Assembly: GCF_032854445.1 (NCBI RefSeq)
Contig: NC_088306.1
Location: forward strand, 16,587,764-16,651,763
Direction: 5' to 3'
Source: Liolophura sinensis
Lineage: Eukaryota > Mollusca > Polyplacophora > Chitonida > Chitonidae
DNA length: 64,000 nucleotides
How positions within the stretch are numbered: position 1 is the stretch's first letter; the number at the start of each line of letters is the position of its first letter. Made by a program: the position numbers and the translations under genes. The notes under the pieces were generated by a model, which had not been told where the DNA came from, made no database searches, and was given only the letters and a program-made list of their open reading frames with translations. This document shows positions 24,101-33,568 of the stretch, piece by piece.

Positions 24101-27100
24101 ACTGGGCATGAATACCGTGCAGTTGTACATGAAAGTCCCAGGATCAAGGACACCAGGTATGTGGGAGGTTCTTGTAGAATCAGTTTTATTGCCGAGTGAA
24201 TATGGCACAGTGTTTTAATCTAACACCTTTTATTTCGTCTCCAGCTAAGGATTCTGATTTACTGTATTTGTTCAGACGTTTTCGCAAGTTTAGTAAATGT
24301 TTATTCAAGTATATTCTGTAGGGCTTGATTCTGCGCAGACTGATGAAATTAAACTTTTTGTGAATCCCTGAAACTGACCAACACAGCCGATTAAGTTTTG
24401 TCTGTAAAATGAAGTATAAAGATGCATCAATCAAATGGCTGAAAGTTGCTCTTTGGAATTAGGGTATATATTTTCTTCTGCTCTTAAAACGGGTTGCTGT
24501 GTTGTGTGAACAACAAGAACCAGTAGTCTGGCATGTACATGTAGTACAATCAAGTCTCTGAAAAGTTTTAAAGTTCAAAAGTATAAATAAAAAAAAATGA
24601 ATGCATTTAGTGTGAAAAAAAAAACATAGATTCATCAGATTGATACATGTACATATATGTATTTATATGTATGTTTCATTTGTCCTTTTTTTTTCTTGTT
24701 CAGGTCATCAAGAGAACAATAACTTTTGTTCTGTGAACATCAACATAGGCCCCGGGGACTGTGAGTGGTTTGGGGTCCCCGAACAATACTGGGGTCTCAT
24801 TCACCAGCTTTGTGAGAGGTAATGGGTCACATATGCCAGACAAAACTGCATTCATCTACATAACTGATGATTCTTTTGGCTATTAGTTAAAACCCATACA
24901 ATTTGTATGTTTGTGTTCATAAGAAAATGGAACACTAGAACAGATGTACATTGGTAAAGTATCCAACCTAAAATTTAAAAAGCACACTTTTTTATTTTTC
25001 GGACAACTGCATTTTGTAAAAGTTTTAAAAAATGCACACTGAGTATATTGAAAGTACCACCATCTTGCTTTAATCAGTCAGGCACAAGTTATTTCCTGCA
25101 GCTCGAGAACACAACCTTTTATCCATATTAGCATAAGGTGTGAGAGAAGAAACATCATATTTCCAGTTTCTCCAATGTGGCAACAAAGCTCCTTTGCCTT
25201 GTCCAGTATTCAGTGGTTAGACTAAACAAAGCTCTTTTGTCTCGTCCAGTATTCATTGGTTAGTCTTACTCCACATGAGCTTGCACTAAACAAAGCTCTT
25301 CTATGGCGTCCAGTATTCATTGGTTAGTCTTACTCCACGTGAGCTTTCACTAAACAAAGCTCTTCTATGGCATCCAGTATTCATTGGTTAGTCTTACTCC
25401 ACATGAGCTTGCACTAAACAAAGCTCTTCTAAGGCGTCCAGTATTCATTGGTTAGTCTTACTCCACGTGAGCTTACACTAAACAAAGCTCTTCTATGGCG
25501 TCCAGTATTCATTGGTTAGTCTTACTCCACATGAGCTTACACTAAACAAAGCTCTTCTATGGCGTCCAGTATTCATTGGTTAGTCTTACTCCACGTGAGC
25601 TTACACTAAACAAAGCTCTTCTATGGCGTCCAGTATTCATTGGTTAGTCTTACTCCACATGAGCTTGCACTAAACAAAGCTCTTCTATGGCGTCCAGTAT
25701 TCATTGGTTAGACTTACGCTACATTAGCTTACATTAAACAAAGCTCTTCTATGGCGTCCAGTATTCATTGGTTAGTCTTACTCCACGTGAGCTTACACTA
25801 AACAAAGCTCTTCTATGGCGTCCAGTATTCATTGTTTAGTCTTACTCCACATGAGCTTACACTAAACAAAGCTCTTGTATGGCATCCAGTATTCATTGGT
25901 TAGTCTTACTCTACATTAGCTTACACTAAACAAATCTCCTCTGATGTTTCAGGAACAACACAAACTACCTGACTGGATCGTGGTGGCCCATTCTTGAGGA
26001 TCTGTACGAGGAAGACATTCCTGTGTACCGTTACATCCAGAAACCTGGAGATCTCGTCTGGATCAACGCTGGCACCGTGCACTGGGTACAAGCCATTGTA
26101 AGTCGCTTTGTCAGTTTGCCCGTGAATTTGTTTGACTACAAGTATTGGAGTATCACAGAAGAATAGTATTTCAAAACTTCATGGGAAGAAGTAGTGCAGC
26201 ATGGGAACCAGTATTGCATCATGGGAACCAGTATTGCATCATGGGAACCATTAGTGCAGTATGGGAAACAAGCTGTTCAGGGGGCCTCCATGGGTGAGGT
26301 GGAGTTCCAGCGCAGCGCAGTGACCCAGAGGCCTCTCACAAATGCAGTCGCGGTTCAAGTCCAGCTCATGCTGGCTTTCCCTCCAGCCGTACTTGGGCTA
26401 GCCCTGCCAGTAACCTCTGATTGGTCGCTGGATCCCCCGGGTTCTGACTAGTTTCTTCCCACCATAATGCTGGCCACCGTCATATACATGTAAATGAAAT
26501 ATTCTTGAGTAGGTCATTAAACTCCAATCAAGGTAAATCAGTAAAGAAATAATTAAATGGGTCAAATCTCAACACCTGTACTATACTATAAACTTGTGTG
26601 TTTGCCATTTTTAGGGCTGGTGTAACAACATAGCCTGGAACGTGGGACCAGTAACCAGTAAACAGTACCAGGTAGCCATTGAGCGTTACGAGTGGAACAA
26701 ACTGGAAGGCTACAAGTCCATAGTGCCAATGTTACATTTATCATGGACGCTTGCACGGAACCTCAAAGTCTCCGATCCCAAGCTTTTCGAACAACTCAAG
26801 TAAGTTATCCACATGTATTGTTAGCTGATGTTTGCTGAAGCTCATTCCTAGGAAATATGTTTACACAAGCTGTTATAAAGCTTGTTTGAATCCGTTTGGT
26901 CATTATAGCAAATGGTTTTAAATGCATGTAAATATTCAGTCAATGACGCATGTATGATCTATTAGGAATATTTTAATCAGATCAACAATGGAACATGTTA
27001 AACATGGCAATAATACAGGTCAATCAAGTTACTTCATGATAGCAGCAGTGTGACTTACCTTTGTTATATATTTAAACTGGTTGAAGAGGTGTGTGTATAT

Positions 27101-29109
27101 AGAGACAAGTTGAACAGGTGCCTGTATACTGGGACTGGTTGACAGATGCCGGTATACCGACGGGTTGAACAGGTGCCTGTTTACTGTGACTGGTTGAACA
27201 GGTGCCTGTGTATTGAAACTGGTTGAACAGGTGCCTGTATACTGAAACTGGTTGGAGTGCTGCAAGTATACCAAGACTGGTTGAACAGGTGCCTGTATAT
27301 AGAGACTGGTTGAACAAGTACCTGTATACTGTGGTTGATGTGGTGGTGCCTGTTTACAGAAACTGGTTGCACTGTCAAGTTTGGTGTCCTGATGTTTCAT
27401 GGAGGCATTGTATTCAACATGATGACACTGGAACAGTTGCAGTATAAAAACACACTGACTGATAATATCAAAACAGTGTTGAATGCCACTCTAAATAGGG
27501 AGACCAAAACTGACATACAGGGGTTTATAGATGTTGTTGTTGTTGTGTGTTTCCAGGTATTGTTTGATGCGGTCCCTGCGTCAGATGCAGATGACACTGG
27601 ACTTTGTTGAGGATTTAGGACTGAAATTGAAGTGGCATGGCCGTACCAAGGACGAGGGAGCTCATTACTGTAATGAGTGTGAGGTAAGAAAAGTCCACAA
27701 ACACTTCTCGTTTGCCATTTCCATCCAGAGATTGAAGAACCAGTATGATACCTTTTCGCTGTTGGAAGGACCATTGTTATATTGCACTACATATGTACCA
27801 GGTAACACCTGTTATCCCATAAAACACCTACATGTAAAGCAGTAGCAAAAGTGATAAGAGCTGGATTAGAACTTGGACTTAATGGCCCAGGGCCGAATTC
27901 CGTTGAAGAAAAAGTCATTGACGTGTATGTTTGTTTTGTTACAGCTTGAGGTCTTTAACATCCTGTTTGTGACAGAACAGGATCGTAAACATGTGGTGCA
28001 TTGCCAGAGCTGTGCGCGGAAAATCAACAGCCGTCTGGAGGGCTTCGTCGTGCTCAACCAGTATCATCTAGAAGATCTCATCGACGTTTATAACAACCTT
28101 CAACTTCACACGGTAATACAGCATGGCCGTCGACTGAGGCCAACAGAAACTGTGATCTGATTGGCTGAGGGTAGAAATGGGTTGACATAGTGGATCATTA
28201 GTTAAAGCTGTTGTATTTGGTCACATACAGCTAGTACACACAGTGTTTTCTGATTTTATGTGCGATTACGAGTAACATCAAAGTAGGAATTAAGCATAAC
28301 TCAATCATGATAGGCTGATGTTCGTTATAGGGCGATTAAAGCCGTTGTTTTGGTCAAATTTGGCTCTTCACTAATTGAAGTCTGCGACCGTACGTGAGAA
28401 GGCCTGGCAACAACCTGGGAATGGATGTGGGTTTCCTCCCACCTTAATCCTGACCGCCGTCATATATGTGAAATATTCTTGAGTACAGCATAAAACACCA
28501 ATCAAATAAATAAATTAACAAACATTTTCATCTGATTGTATGCACAACAGTTTGCACTCACACGAAGTAAGATCAAACCTAATCAGGATCCATGGCAGTG
28601 TCATGACTGCAATGATTTTTAACTCTGCTCTACAAAATACATATACATAAATTCATATAGCTTACGTCTTACCTCGAGGATTGCTATCCAATAACCGGGA
28701 ATCCAATGTTGAGGAAAAGGTTAGGTGTAGTAGCATAAAAAGTACCGCATGTGTTGAGCTTTTGCATGCACGGAAAGCACAGTGACGCAAGGGGGATGTT
28801 CCATTGTTGATGCTCTGTAGGCATATTAATCACCGTAAATTACAGAATATGACCTTAAAATATGACCTTTTGTATTAGAATCCATGTTAAGCTAAATGTT
28901 TCATAACTTTATGTATTGAGCTGAAGTTTTGCTTCCATGTGTCTCCTACAAGTGAGCTCTTTGGTAGCCATTCATACTTAGATGACTCATTGGGGTGATA
29001 GGAAAAGGAGTTATCGGTGAAAAGTAGAAGTTAGACATGTTTTACCAACCCACTTATTTGTGTTTGTTTTGCTTTGTGGCTGCAGGGACCACCTGCCCTG
29101 GGCAGCTGA
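3104..29109 (+). CDS. KDM6A: KDM6A/UTX-type histone H3K27 demethylase, 5' end outside window
   Basis: Fe(II)/2-oxoglutarate enzyme that removes methyl groups from histone H3 lysine 27; in animals UTX works within COMPASS-type (MLL3/4) complexes in the nucleus. I placed 26 coding exons by AG/GT borders, reading frame and similarity to human UTX: 3104-3224, 5531-5585, 6247-6281, 8806-8899, 9420-9545, 10335-10434, 10834-11000, 11607-11692, 12339-12430, 13139-13279, 13696-13806, 14003-14107, 15627-16920, 19105-19220, 20425-20524, 20976-21046, 21614-21745, 22905-22981, 23570-23678, 24057-24156, 24704-24818, 25953-26097, 26615-26799, 27557-27683, 27945-28112, 29086-29109 (TGA). The first visible exon already lies inside the TPR region ([15 protein letters not shown]), so the start codon and first exons lie to the left. 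Everything from 13139 on reads in frame. The TPR exons 9420-12430 contain single-base frame disruptions (see findings). An invertebrate UTX should be the single ortholog of vertebrate KDM6A/UTY/KDM6B. Identity is very secure. Confidence 0.95.
3450..3626. mobile_element. MITE-like element E, truncated
   Basis: TTTAAAGGGATACAGAATCC start and TTTTAGGTTTGGTACATTTA interior match the 9.14-kb copy; the right inverted end is lost. Confidence 0.65.
5338..5435 (-). mobile_element. SINE-A copy, 5' truncated
   Basis: Reverse orientation: TATTTATTTATT tail, then AATATTTCACTTACATTATG and GCGGCCAGCATTATGGTGGG. Only the 3' third remains. It lies about 90 bases before KDM6A exon 5531. Confidence 0.85.
5789..5838 (-). 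mobile_element. Very short SINE-B 3'-end insertion with target duplication
   Basis: Only the (GTGA)n tail and CTTGGGGTTTAACGCC are present, flanked by TCTTGGTATT at 5779-5788 and 5839-5848. This fits an extreme 5' truncation during reverse transcription. Confidence 0.75.
5915..6090 (-). mobile_element. M1-like element subtype, diverged
   Basis: Shares AGTTGCTCTTT and a terminal GAATTAGG with a segment at 24250-24470, and ends AAAAGGTTGAGGAATTAGGC. Confidence 0.45.
7421..7606. repeat. 31-bp minisatellite, about six copies
   Basis: The unit contains TTTCCATGAAACTTGTGGAT; copies start 31 bases apart (7434, 7465, 7496 ...). Open minus-strand frames here are repeat artefacts. Confidence 0.92.
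8149..8290. mobile_element. 142-bp palindromic MITE-like element
   Basis: Inverted arms of about 50 bases: AGATTATATTAGTTACCTGG at the left and CCATGTAACTAATCT at the right, with a ~40-base loop. It creates open frames on both strands that are not genes. Confidence 0.75.
8392..8668 (-). mobile_element. SINE-A copy, complete, with 12-bp target duplication
   Basis: Best copy in the window. Its tRNA-like head (reverse complement of CTGAGCCACGGAGGCCCC), core and AT-rich tail are all present. Perfect direct repeats TATGTGAAAAGA flank it at 8380-8391 and 8669-8680, proving retrotransposition. It lies 137 bases before KDM6A exon 8806. Confidence 0.95.
9140..9321. mobile_element. Palindromic MITE-like element E
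   Basis: Inverted ends TTAAAGGGATGCAGAATC and GATTCTGCATCCTTTAAA. Related, less complete copies at 3450-3626 and 43885-44060. About 180 bases, noncoding. Confidence 0.75.
9893..10100 (+). mobile_element. SINE-B long-core variant, 3' part
   Basis: Core with GGTGTCTTCGGCATGACGCT and CGGCATGGACTCGCCCTTCC, then CATATGACTGAATAATCGTT and a degraded AACCCAAGCATGCATTCATT end. The core is also found reversed at 36.2 kb. Confidence 0.75.
10540..10739. other. Assembly gap of 200 N
   Basis: Exactly 200 N between KDM6A exons 10335-10434 and 10834-11000. The base run just before it (CTATTTTCTTTCAG then T) looks like a splice acceptor. The sequence after it holds two imperfect copies of a motif around CTGTTGAACGTTGCCTTGAG and CTGAACTGTTGATTGTTGCC. 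The gap may hide a repeat or a duplicated exon. Confidence 0.99.
11866..12098 (-). mobile_element. M1 element, reverse copy
   Basis: Begins CCTAATTCTTCAACCTTTTC and ends GTGGTTGGAAAGGTTGAAGA, the mirror of the 17.04-kb copy. In KDM6A intron before exon 12339. Confidence 0.72.
12146..12285 (+). mobile_element. SINE-A head fragment
   Basis: GGGGCCTCCGTGGCTCAGTT with intact A-box-like and B-box-like parts (GAGGTCAAGTCCAGCTC). The body breaks off after GGGAAGGATTGCAGCAACCT, about 50 bases before exon 12339. Confidence 0.85.
14690..14800 (+). mobile_element. SINE-B 3' end
   Basis: GGAAGCACATTACATGACTC, then CATATGACTGAAAAATTGTT, then CATTAAACCCCAAGCACTCA with a (CACT)n tail. Confidence 0.82.
15255..15597 (+). 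mobile_element. SINE-B copy, complete, 16-bp target duplication, beside a KDM6A splice acceptor
   Basis: tRNA-like head (GGTAGAGTGTCCGCTTCGTG, then GGATCAATCC), a body with CTTCCTCGCTTGG, and the 3' end ACGTTAAAACCCAAGCACTC with a CACTCACTCACT tail. Perfect 16-base direct repeats TTTACTCATAGTAGTT flank it at 15239-15254 and 15598-15613. The insertion ends 13 bases before exon 15627. Confidence 0.95.
17041..17257 (+). mobile_element. M1 palindromic MITE-like element, cleanest copy
   Basis: The left end AATCTTCAACCTTTTCAACC and right end GGTTGAAACGGTTGAAAAAT form inverted termini. The interior holds TGGAATTTATGCATAAAATT. No coding capacity, so presumably moved by another element's transposase. 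Related copies lie at 11.87, 18.28 and 22.2 kb and, more diverged, at 2.03, 5.9 and 24.25 kb. Confidence 0.75.
17275..17487 (+). mobile_element. SINE related to SINE-A, alternate body
   Basis: B-box-like ATGTTCAAATCCGCC near its start and a SINE-A-like 3' end (GAACACCAATCAAGTAAATT). The middle differs from SINE-A. A comparable body recurs, more diverged, at 10100-10240 and 18100-18270. Confidence 0.6.
17665..17798 (+). repeat. Exon-like hydrophobic block, copy 2, in KDM6A intron
   Basis: About 134 bases closely match the minus-strand block at 35668-35803, including the acceptor-like GCACTCTCTAATAGCAG. This copy ends its frame with TAG where the other has AAG. Similarity stops on both sides, so this is a short genomic duplication or part of a dispersed element. 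Confidence 0.6.
18100..18270 (+). mobile_element. Diverged SINE relative
   Basis: TTCTCAAATCCAACTTCCTG and GGCTGTGACTTTATGTCGGG parallel GGCTGTGGCTTTAAGTCAGG at about 10140, ending in TTGTATAAGTGGAATAATTC (compare the SINE-A core). Confidence 0.5.
18281..18662 (+). mobile_element. M1 element with internal 59-bp tandem expansion
   Basis: Left end AACCTTCAACCTTTTCAATC, right end AAAAGGTTGAAGAATTTGGG. Its right third is amplified in about four tandem copies (18431-18650) of a 59-base unit containing AATATTGGTTGCATAGGCGG. Confidence 0.75.
18778..18966. mobile_element. Inverted pair of SINE-A 3' ends
   Basis: A plus-strand tail (GTGAAATATTCTTGAGTAAG, 18778-18829) is joined through shared AT-rich tails to a minus-strand copy (18830-18938). 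A further plus-strand tail remnant (AAAACACCGATGAAATAAAT) ends near 18966. The arms can fold back. Confidence 0.75.
19835..20411. repeat. 36-bp minisatellite abutting KDM6A exon 20425
   Basis: About 16 copies of a unit with GATACATTGATGTTGATGTT and TTATGTTACGTCT. A 36-base period is 12 codons, so open frames persist on both strands. The array ends 13 bases before the exon. Confidence 0.93.
22203..22775 (+). mobile_element. M1 element split by SINE-B
   Basis: The left part 22203-22367 (AATCTTAACCTTTTCAACCC) and right part 22731-22775 (GGTTGAAAAGGTTGAAGAGT) make one M1 copy when the SINE is excluded. M1 insertion therefore predates this SINE-B insertion. Confidence 0.78.
22368..22733 (+). mobile_element. 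SINE-B copy nested in a palindromic element
   Basis: Head ACAGTTGGTAGAGCGTCCGC, body and CACTCACTCAGTCACTC tail. It is flanked by AATATTGGG on both sides (near 22357 and 22731), the two halves of a MITE-like element that spans 22203-22775. Confidence 0.92.
24250..24470 (-). mobile_element. M1-like element subtype, second copy
   Basis: AGTATATTCTGTAGGGCTTG and GAAAGTTGCTCTTTGGAATT parallel the element at 5.9-6.1 kb. It lies between KDM6A exons 24057 and 24704. Confidence 0.45.
25190..25940. repeat. 64-bp minisatellite abutting KDM6A exon 25953
   Basis: Nearly 12 copies of a 64-base unit containing CAGTATTCATTGGTTAGTCT, with A/G variation at CCACATGAG/CCACGTGAG. The array ends about 12 bases before the exon coding the distal iron ligand. 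Confidence 0.93.
26279..26545 (+). mobile_element. SINE-A copy, full length
   Basis: Head GGGGGCCTCCATGGGTGAGG, B-box-like GTTCAAGTCCAGCTC, core GTGAAATATTCTTGAG-like (AAATGAAATATTCTTGAG), degraded A-rich tail. In the KDM6A intron just before exon 26615. Confidence 0.88.
27077..27362. repeat. 29-30-bp minisatellite in KDM6A intron
   Basis: About ten copies of a unit with CTGGTTGAACAGGTGCCTGT; just before exon 27557. Confidence 0.88.
28378..28517 (+). mobile_element. SINE-A 3' half
   Basis: Starts at GCGACCGTACGTGAGAAGGC; has GTGAAATATTCTTGAGTACA and AAAACACCAATCAAATAAAT. Last intron of KDM6A. Confidence 0.85.
28720..28975 (+). repeat. Dispersed repeat D, single unit, KDM6A last intron
   Basis: Its reverse complement matches 44160-44400 (shared strings on this strand: AGCACAGTGACGCAAGGGGG and TGAGCTGAAGTTTTGCTTCC). 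Confidence 0.6.
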
Positions 29110-32100
29110 TACCCCATGGACACCTTCAGGAGTTTGATACTTTGTACCAAGACTAGTTTTATTACCACTTTATCCATCATTTTATACACCTAACAACGAA
29201 GAAGCCTGAATTTCCATCTCCGGAACACCTTACAGCATCTACTCGGGAATCATTTACAGAGACCTCGTCCAATGGTTTGGCAGGACTGAGTTTGACTACT
29301 GTATCTATGCAAGTCATCGTCATTCTAACTTATACATCATTGATATCACTCATATCAACCAACTTCAAGTTCAGGGGATGAAGAAGGACAAAAAAAAAAA
29401 AAGCACAACAACCTTGCCTTTTATTGCAACTCTACTTCATCCTGATCGTCATGGATACAAAGATGGCCGACATGGGTTATGTTACATGTGCCCAACTGGC
29501 TCAATATAGAATCGCTCATCTTCATTACAACATCGTGAAACTTGATATTCCCAGAGCCAATCCACTGCCGAAGACTATTGGGTTTTTTGTTTGTTTTTTT
29601 ACACCACTAAGGATTCCAACACAAGGCAAACCTGAGGATGGAAAATGTCCACAGCTTGATGCTGCCATTTTCAAAGACAAATACAGTCTTCAGCCACAAC
29701 TATTCGGAGTTGCGATTGGTTGTAAAACTACCATAATTTTTTTATTATATGTATTACTTAATATAACAATTATTTTTCACCCTCGTTTTTTGGATGTTTA
29801 CAACTTTATTGATCTCATGGAATGTGAAACACTACATCAACAACACTTGACCTTGGTGCCCTTTGCAAACAACAAAAGCGCCATCTATAGTAATGACAGT
29901 CCATCAGTCATGGGAGGTAACCCTGGCTGAGTATATCCAATACCAGGATCTCAAGTAGGCATATATTGCTGTGGATACCAGGTGACTCCAAAAAGAAAAA
30001 AAAGACAACAGGCAGTTGGAGAAAATTGCCATTGTACAAAACTCCATTGTGTGTGTGGCTTGTTTCCATTGTTACCTCTTGTATAGTCCTTGTCTGTGCA
30101 GATTTGTAAGATAAATTTTGTGTCTATCTTCATCATAATATTATATAGAGGTTAGCCTTCTTTGGCTTTCAGCCATTTCCTTTTCTCCTTTTGTAATGTG
30201 CGGAGGGTTCATGTAAGTCAGTGCTGGTTGTTTTTTTTTTTCTCCAGCTGTCTGGCGGGGGAGGGGGAGGGGGGAGAGCTTAATAATATATATGTATATT
30301 TTTTTTTGACTGATCTATCCGTTGTTTGATGGTTAAGCTGCTTTTATCAGATTAAAAAGCTTTTGGGAACGTGTTTAAAAAGAGATACGATGATCATGTG
30401 ATTTTGTGAAACTGTTTGTGTATAATTGTGGTCAAAGGTGCATTGTGAGAAGTGGGAAGAGGATAAATTGACTTACTGAAGTTTTTTGGCAGTTTTACGG
30501 TTATTCATATTTTGATTATCATTTTTATTTTAATTTTTTTTTGTGGAACCATTGTTAACTTGCCAATGGATGCCATTTACCTGAGGGCGAAGGAAACAGA
30601 ATCCACTGCGAGGAACACATTTTCCTCTTAACTTTGTAATGTTGCCACTTTTGGGTAAATATATTTACAAGGGATTAGATTTTGAATTGCCTTCGTCTTC
30701 AGTCCTCAGATGTAAACAGACTCTTGCGTTATTATGATGCAATATATGTGTGAGTTGATGTTATATAATAAGTACCGGTATCGTAGCAGACATTAGTGAA
30801 AAAAAAAAAAAGGTAGTAGGTGTAGGTGAATTCTGTGATGCATCTGTTTTATTTCTTTCAATCGTGTGATACTTTTCTCAGTTGATTTCTTTTCAATTCT
30901 GAAAAACCCACAGGACTTCTTGTCATTTAAGGATGAAGTCATTGGAAGTCTGAAGTTCACTTTATACAATCTTTGCCACTAACTGAAAGGTAATTCCAGT
31001 AAATCTACTTTAAACAAGATTTCCAGGCCGCCTCGTGTTTCAAGGCTCTACTGGACAGTCTTTTTACCATGATGGAGTTTATAATTAATATTCACACTTC
31101 TCGTCAGCTGTTACACAAAACTTCTTTTAAAAGATACTGGTATTCAAGAAGTCCAGTTCTGATATGAAAGTACCGGTACTTTTTTGTTGAAAAGTATGTA
31201 AGTTAACTAACCTACATAGTTTCTGTTTCAAGGTTGTGTGTCTTTTTGTTCTCCTGTTCTACGCAATTTGTATTTTATAGAGTTGCGAACTTTTTGTACG
31301 TTGTTTGAACTTTGCATTGAAAATCTGGACAGCCAAGTTTACATGATAAAAATGTTGCGATATTTAGCGGAGAAACAGAAACGGTGATAGGCCTATTCAA
31401 AGTGAATAATCCATGACCAAATTCAATGTCAGCACACTCTCCCGTAAGATAAAACACATTGTATGTTCTATTTTGTAGGGAGGAAAATTTTGGTTTGATG
31501 ATTTCTGTTTCTGTTTATATTTTTTTTTTTTTTTTTTTTTTTTCCTGTTTGCACTTTCCTGTGCAGGTTTACACACAGATTGTTTATTTAAATTGACGCC
31601 CCTTTTCAGAAAATATTTTGGTCGGCTGTTTTTTAAACTAGATTAATGATAATAGTTTATACTGGAGTTGTCTTATACATGAGCGCGAGCTCGTGTAGTT
31701 CCTCTGAAGTCAAGATTACCATGAAATGGTTGAATCATTCTAAACTATATAGGCTTATAGCCTAAAAATGTCAATTTGACGGGCTATTTTAATTCTAAAA
31801 CATTCTGAATGGATTCCATTTGTGAAATCTCAAGGATAATTTCCATGCACAGACATCAGTATAAGCCTTATGTACGGTGCAAATGGCGGCCTTGCAAACA
31901 TTTCTGCATAAACACACGCACAGATGCGCGCACAGCCTGAAAGGCAGTTATAAGATTTGACAGCTGTAGGTATATGGTATGCGGTTTGTATGTTATCTCA
32001 TCCCAACCAATGAGAGCTTCAGCTGGATGGCTTGGACACTGGCAATGAAGTTATTGATAAATGAGCAAGTTAACATTTAAAAATTCAACTTAAAATCATG

Positions 32101-32640
32101 TCAAATAAGATAAATAAATTATTTTGTTAATACTGTGGCCTCTTCAAAACGATGTAGTGTTGGCATGGTTACTAGCCAGAAGTCAGAGAATGTTTTATAT
32201 TTCTTCTGTACAACAATATGATGAAGACTGGAAACATTTCTACTTTGAAGCACGGTTCCAGCCTGAGAGAATTCACGTTTATGTTTTCAGTAGCTTTTAG
32301 AGACTCGCTTCTACTGGATAGAAAATCGACAAAGAGAAAACTTCACACACAAAGTCACAGTTGTTCAAGTTACGACTGATATGCTACGTAGGCAAAGTTT
32401 TCAAATACAATCATTCATTGGACATGTAGGTACATTATTTTTTTTTTTTTTTTTTTACTTTGACCTATATGAACAAAAACGTAATTTTTCTTTCTACTTT
32501 TTGTGAATACTGTCTCAGGGATACTAAATGTTTATCTAACAATATGAAAAACGCTGACTGTGGGGACACCTGAACAGATTTGTCTGGCTGTGTGTGTACA
32601 TGTTCTGAAGGAAAATAATAAACATGGGTTACAGAATTGA
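29110..32640 (+). other. KDM6A: Probable KDM6A 3' UTR and downstream sequence
   Basis: No exon or catalogued repeat was recognised over 3.5 kb; homopolymer runs (A at about 29391-29402, T at 31520-31541 and 32438-32455) and AT-rich tracts are present. Plus-strand AATAAA signals lie at 32113-32118 and 32617-32622, so a long 3' UTR is possible, but the cleavage site cannot be fixed. An open frame at 29424-29930 shows no recognisable domain and is treated as chance. Confidence 0.4.
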
Positions 32641-32738
32641 AGCCGTTAATTTGTTGTTTAAAGCTGAAAACTGTTTCTGTAGATAATTCACGTGTTGTAT
32701 GAAATCCAGGCTCTCGACAGTTTCCCTCAAAATAGGCT

Positions 32739-33568
32739 GGTGTTCAAGTGTCATCCCCATATGGTAATGTGCGTATGCTGCTGGTGTCCAAGTGTCATCC
32801 CCATATGGTAATGTGCGTATGCTGCTGGTGGTCAAGTGTCATCCCCATATGGTAATGTGCATATGCTGCTGGTGTCCAAGCGTCATTCCCGTATGGTAAT
32901 GTGCATATGCTGCTGGTGTCCAAGTGTCATCCCCATATGGTAATGTGCGTATGCTGCTGGTGGTCAAGTGTCATCCCCATATGGTAATGTGCATATGCTG
33001 CTGGTGTCCAAGCGTCATTCCCGTATGGTAATGTGCATATGCTGCTGGTGTCCAAGTGTCATCCCCATATGGTAATGTGCGTATGCTGCTGGTGGTCAAG
33101 TGTCATCCCCGTATGGTAATGTGCGCAAGCTGCTGGTTTAAGTGTCATTCCCGTATGGTAATGTGCATATGCTGCTGGTGTCCAAGTGTCATCCCCATAT
33201 GGTAATGTGCGTATGCTGCTGGTGGTCAAGCGTCATTCCCGTATGGTAATGTGCATATGCTGCTGGTGTCCAAGTGTCATCCCCATATGGTAATGTGCGT
33301 ATGCTGCTGGTGGTCAAGTGTCATCCCCGTATGGTAATGTGCGCAAGCTGCTGGTTTAAGTGTCATTCCCGTATGGTAATGTGCGTATGCTGCTGGTGTC
33401 CAAGTGTCATCCCCATATGGTAATGTGCGTATGCTGCTGGTGGTCAAGCGTCATTCCCGTATGGTAATGTGCATATGCTGCTGGTGTTGAAGTGTCATCC
33501 CTGTATGCTGATGTACGTTTGCTGCTGGTGTTGAAGTGTCATCCCCGTATGCTAATGTGCATATGCTT
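32739..33568. repeat. 44-bp minisatellite with higher-order structure
   Basis: About 19 units containing CATATGGTAATGTGCGTATG or a variant; three-unit (132-bp) blocks of variants repeat in order. It lies downstream of the putative KDM6A 3' UTR. Confidence 0.92.

Larger units (their letters stand above)
19105..26799 (+). other. KDM6A: KDM6A JmjC catalytic exons
   Basis: Ten exons carry the pre-JmjC and JmjC region. Conserved landmarks in order: [19 protein letters not shown] (19105-19220), LESKRDAF and RGLAGALKL (20425-20524), [12 protein letters not shown] (20976-21046), [20 protein letters not shown] (21614-21745), [11 protein letters not shown] (23570-23678), [20 protein letters not shown] (24057-24156). 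The iron-binding HxE is the His and Glu of [19 protein letters not shown] (24704-24818). The distal iron ligand is the His of [11 protein letters not shown] (25953-26097), followed by [12 protein letters not shown] (26615-26799). All three metal ligands are present, so the enzyme is predicted active. Introns here contain SINEs, a MITE with a nested SINE, and two minisatellites that touch splice acceptors. Confidence 0.95.
27557..29109 (+). other. KDM6A: KDM6A C-terminal zinc-binding (GATA-like) exons and stop
   Basis: Exons 27557-27683, 27945-28112 and 29086-29109 encode the C-terminal helical and zinc-binding domain that in human UTX contacts the H3 tail and helps specificity. Two Cys-x2-Cys pairs are visible: HYCNECE at the end of the first exon and [10 protein letters not shown] in the second. 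The last exon codes only GPPALGS before TGA at 29107-29109. Confidence 0.9.

Noticed and set aside
25190-25940. CRISPR-like regular repeats
   Set aside because: Head-to-tail units without spacers, inside an animal intron: a minisatellite.
27029-27447. Cysteine/threonine-rich open frames on both strands
   Set aside because: Produced by the 29-30-bp minisatellite.
29424-29930. 168-residue plus-strand open frame after the KDM6A stop
   Set aside because: No domain or family resemblance, AT-driven composition, lies in the probable 3' UTR.
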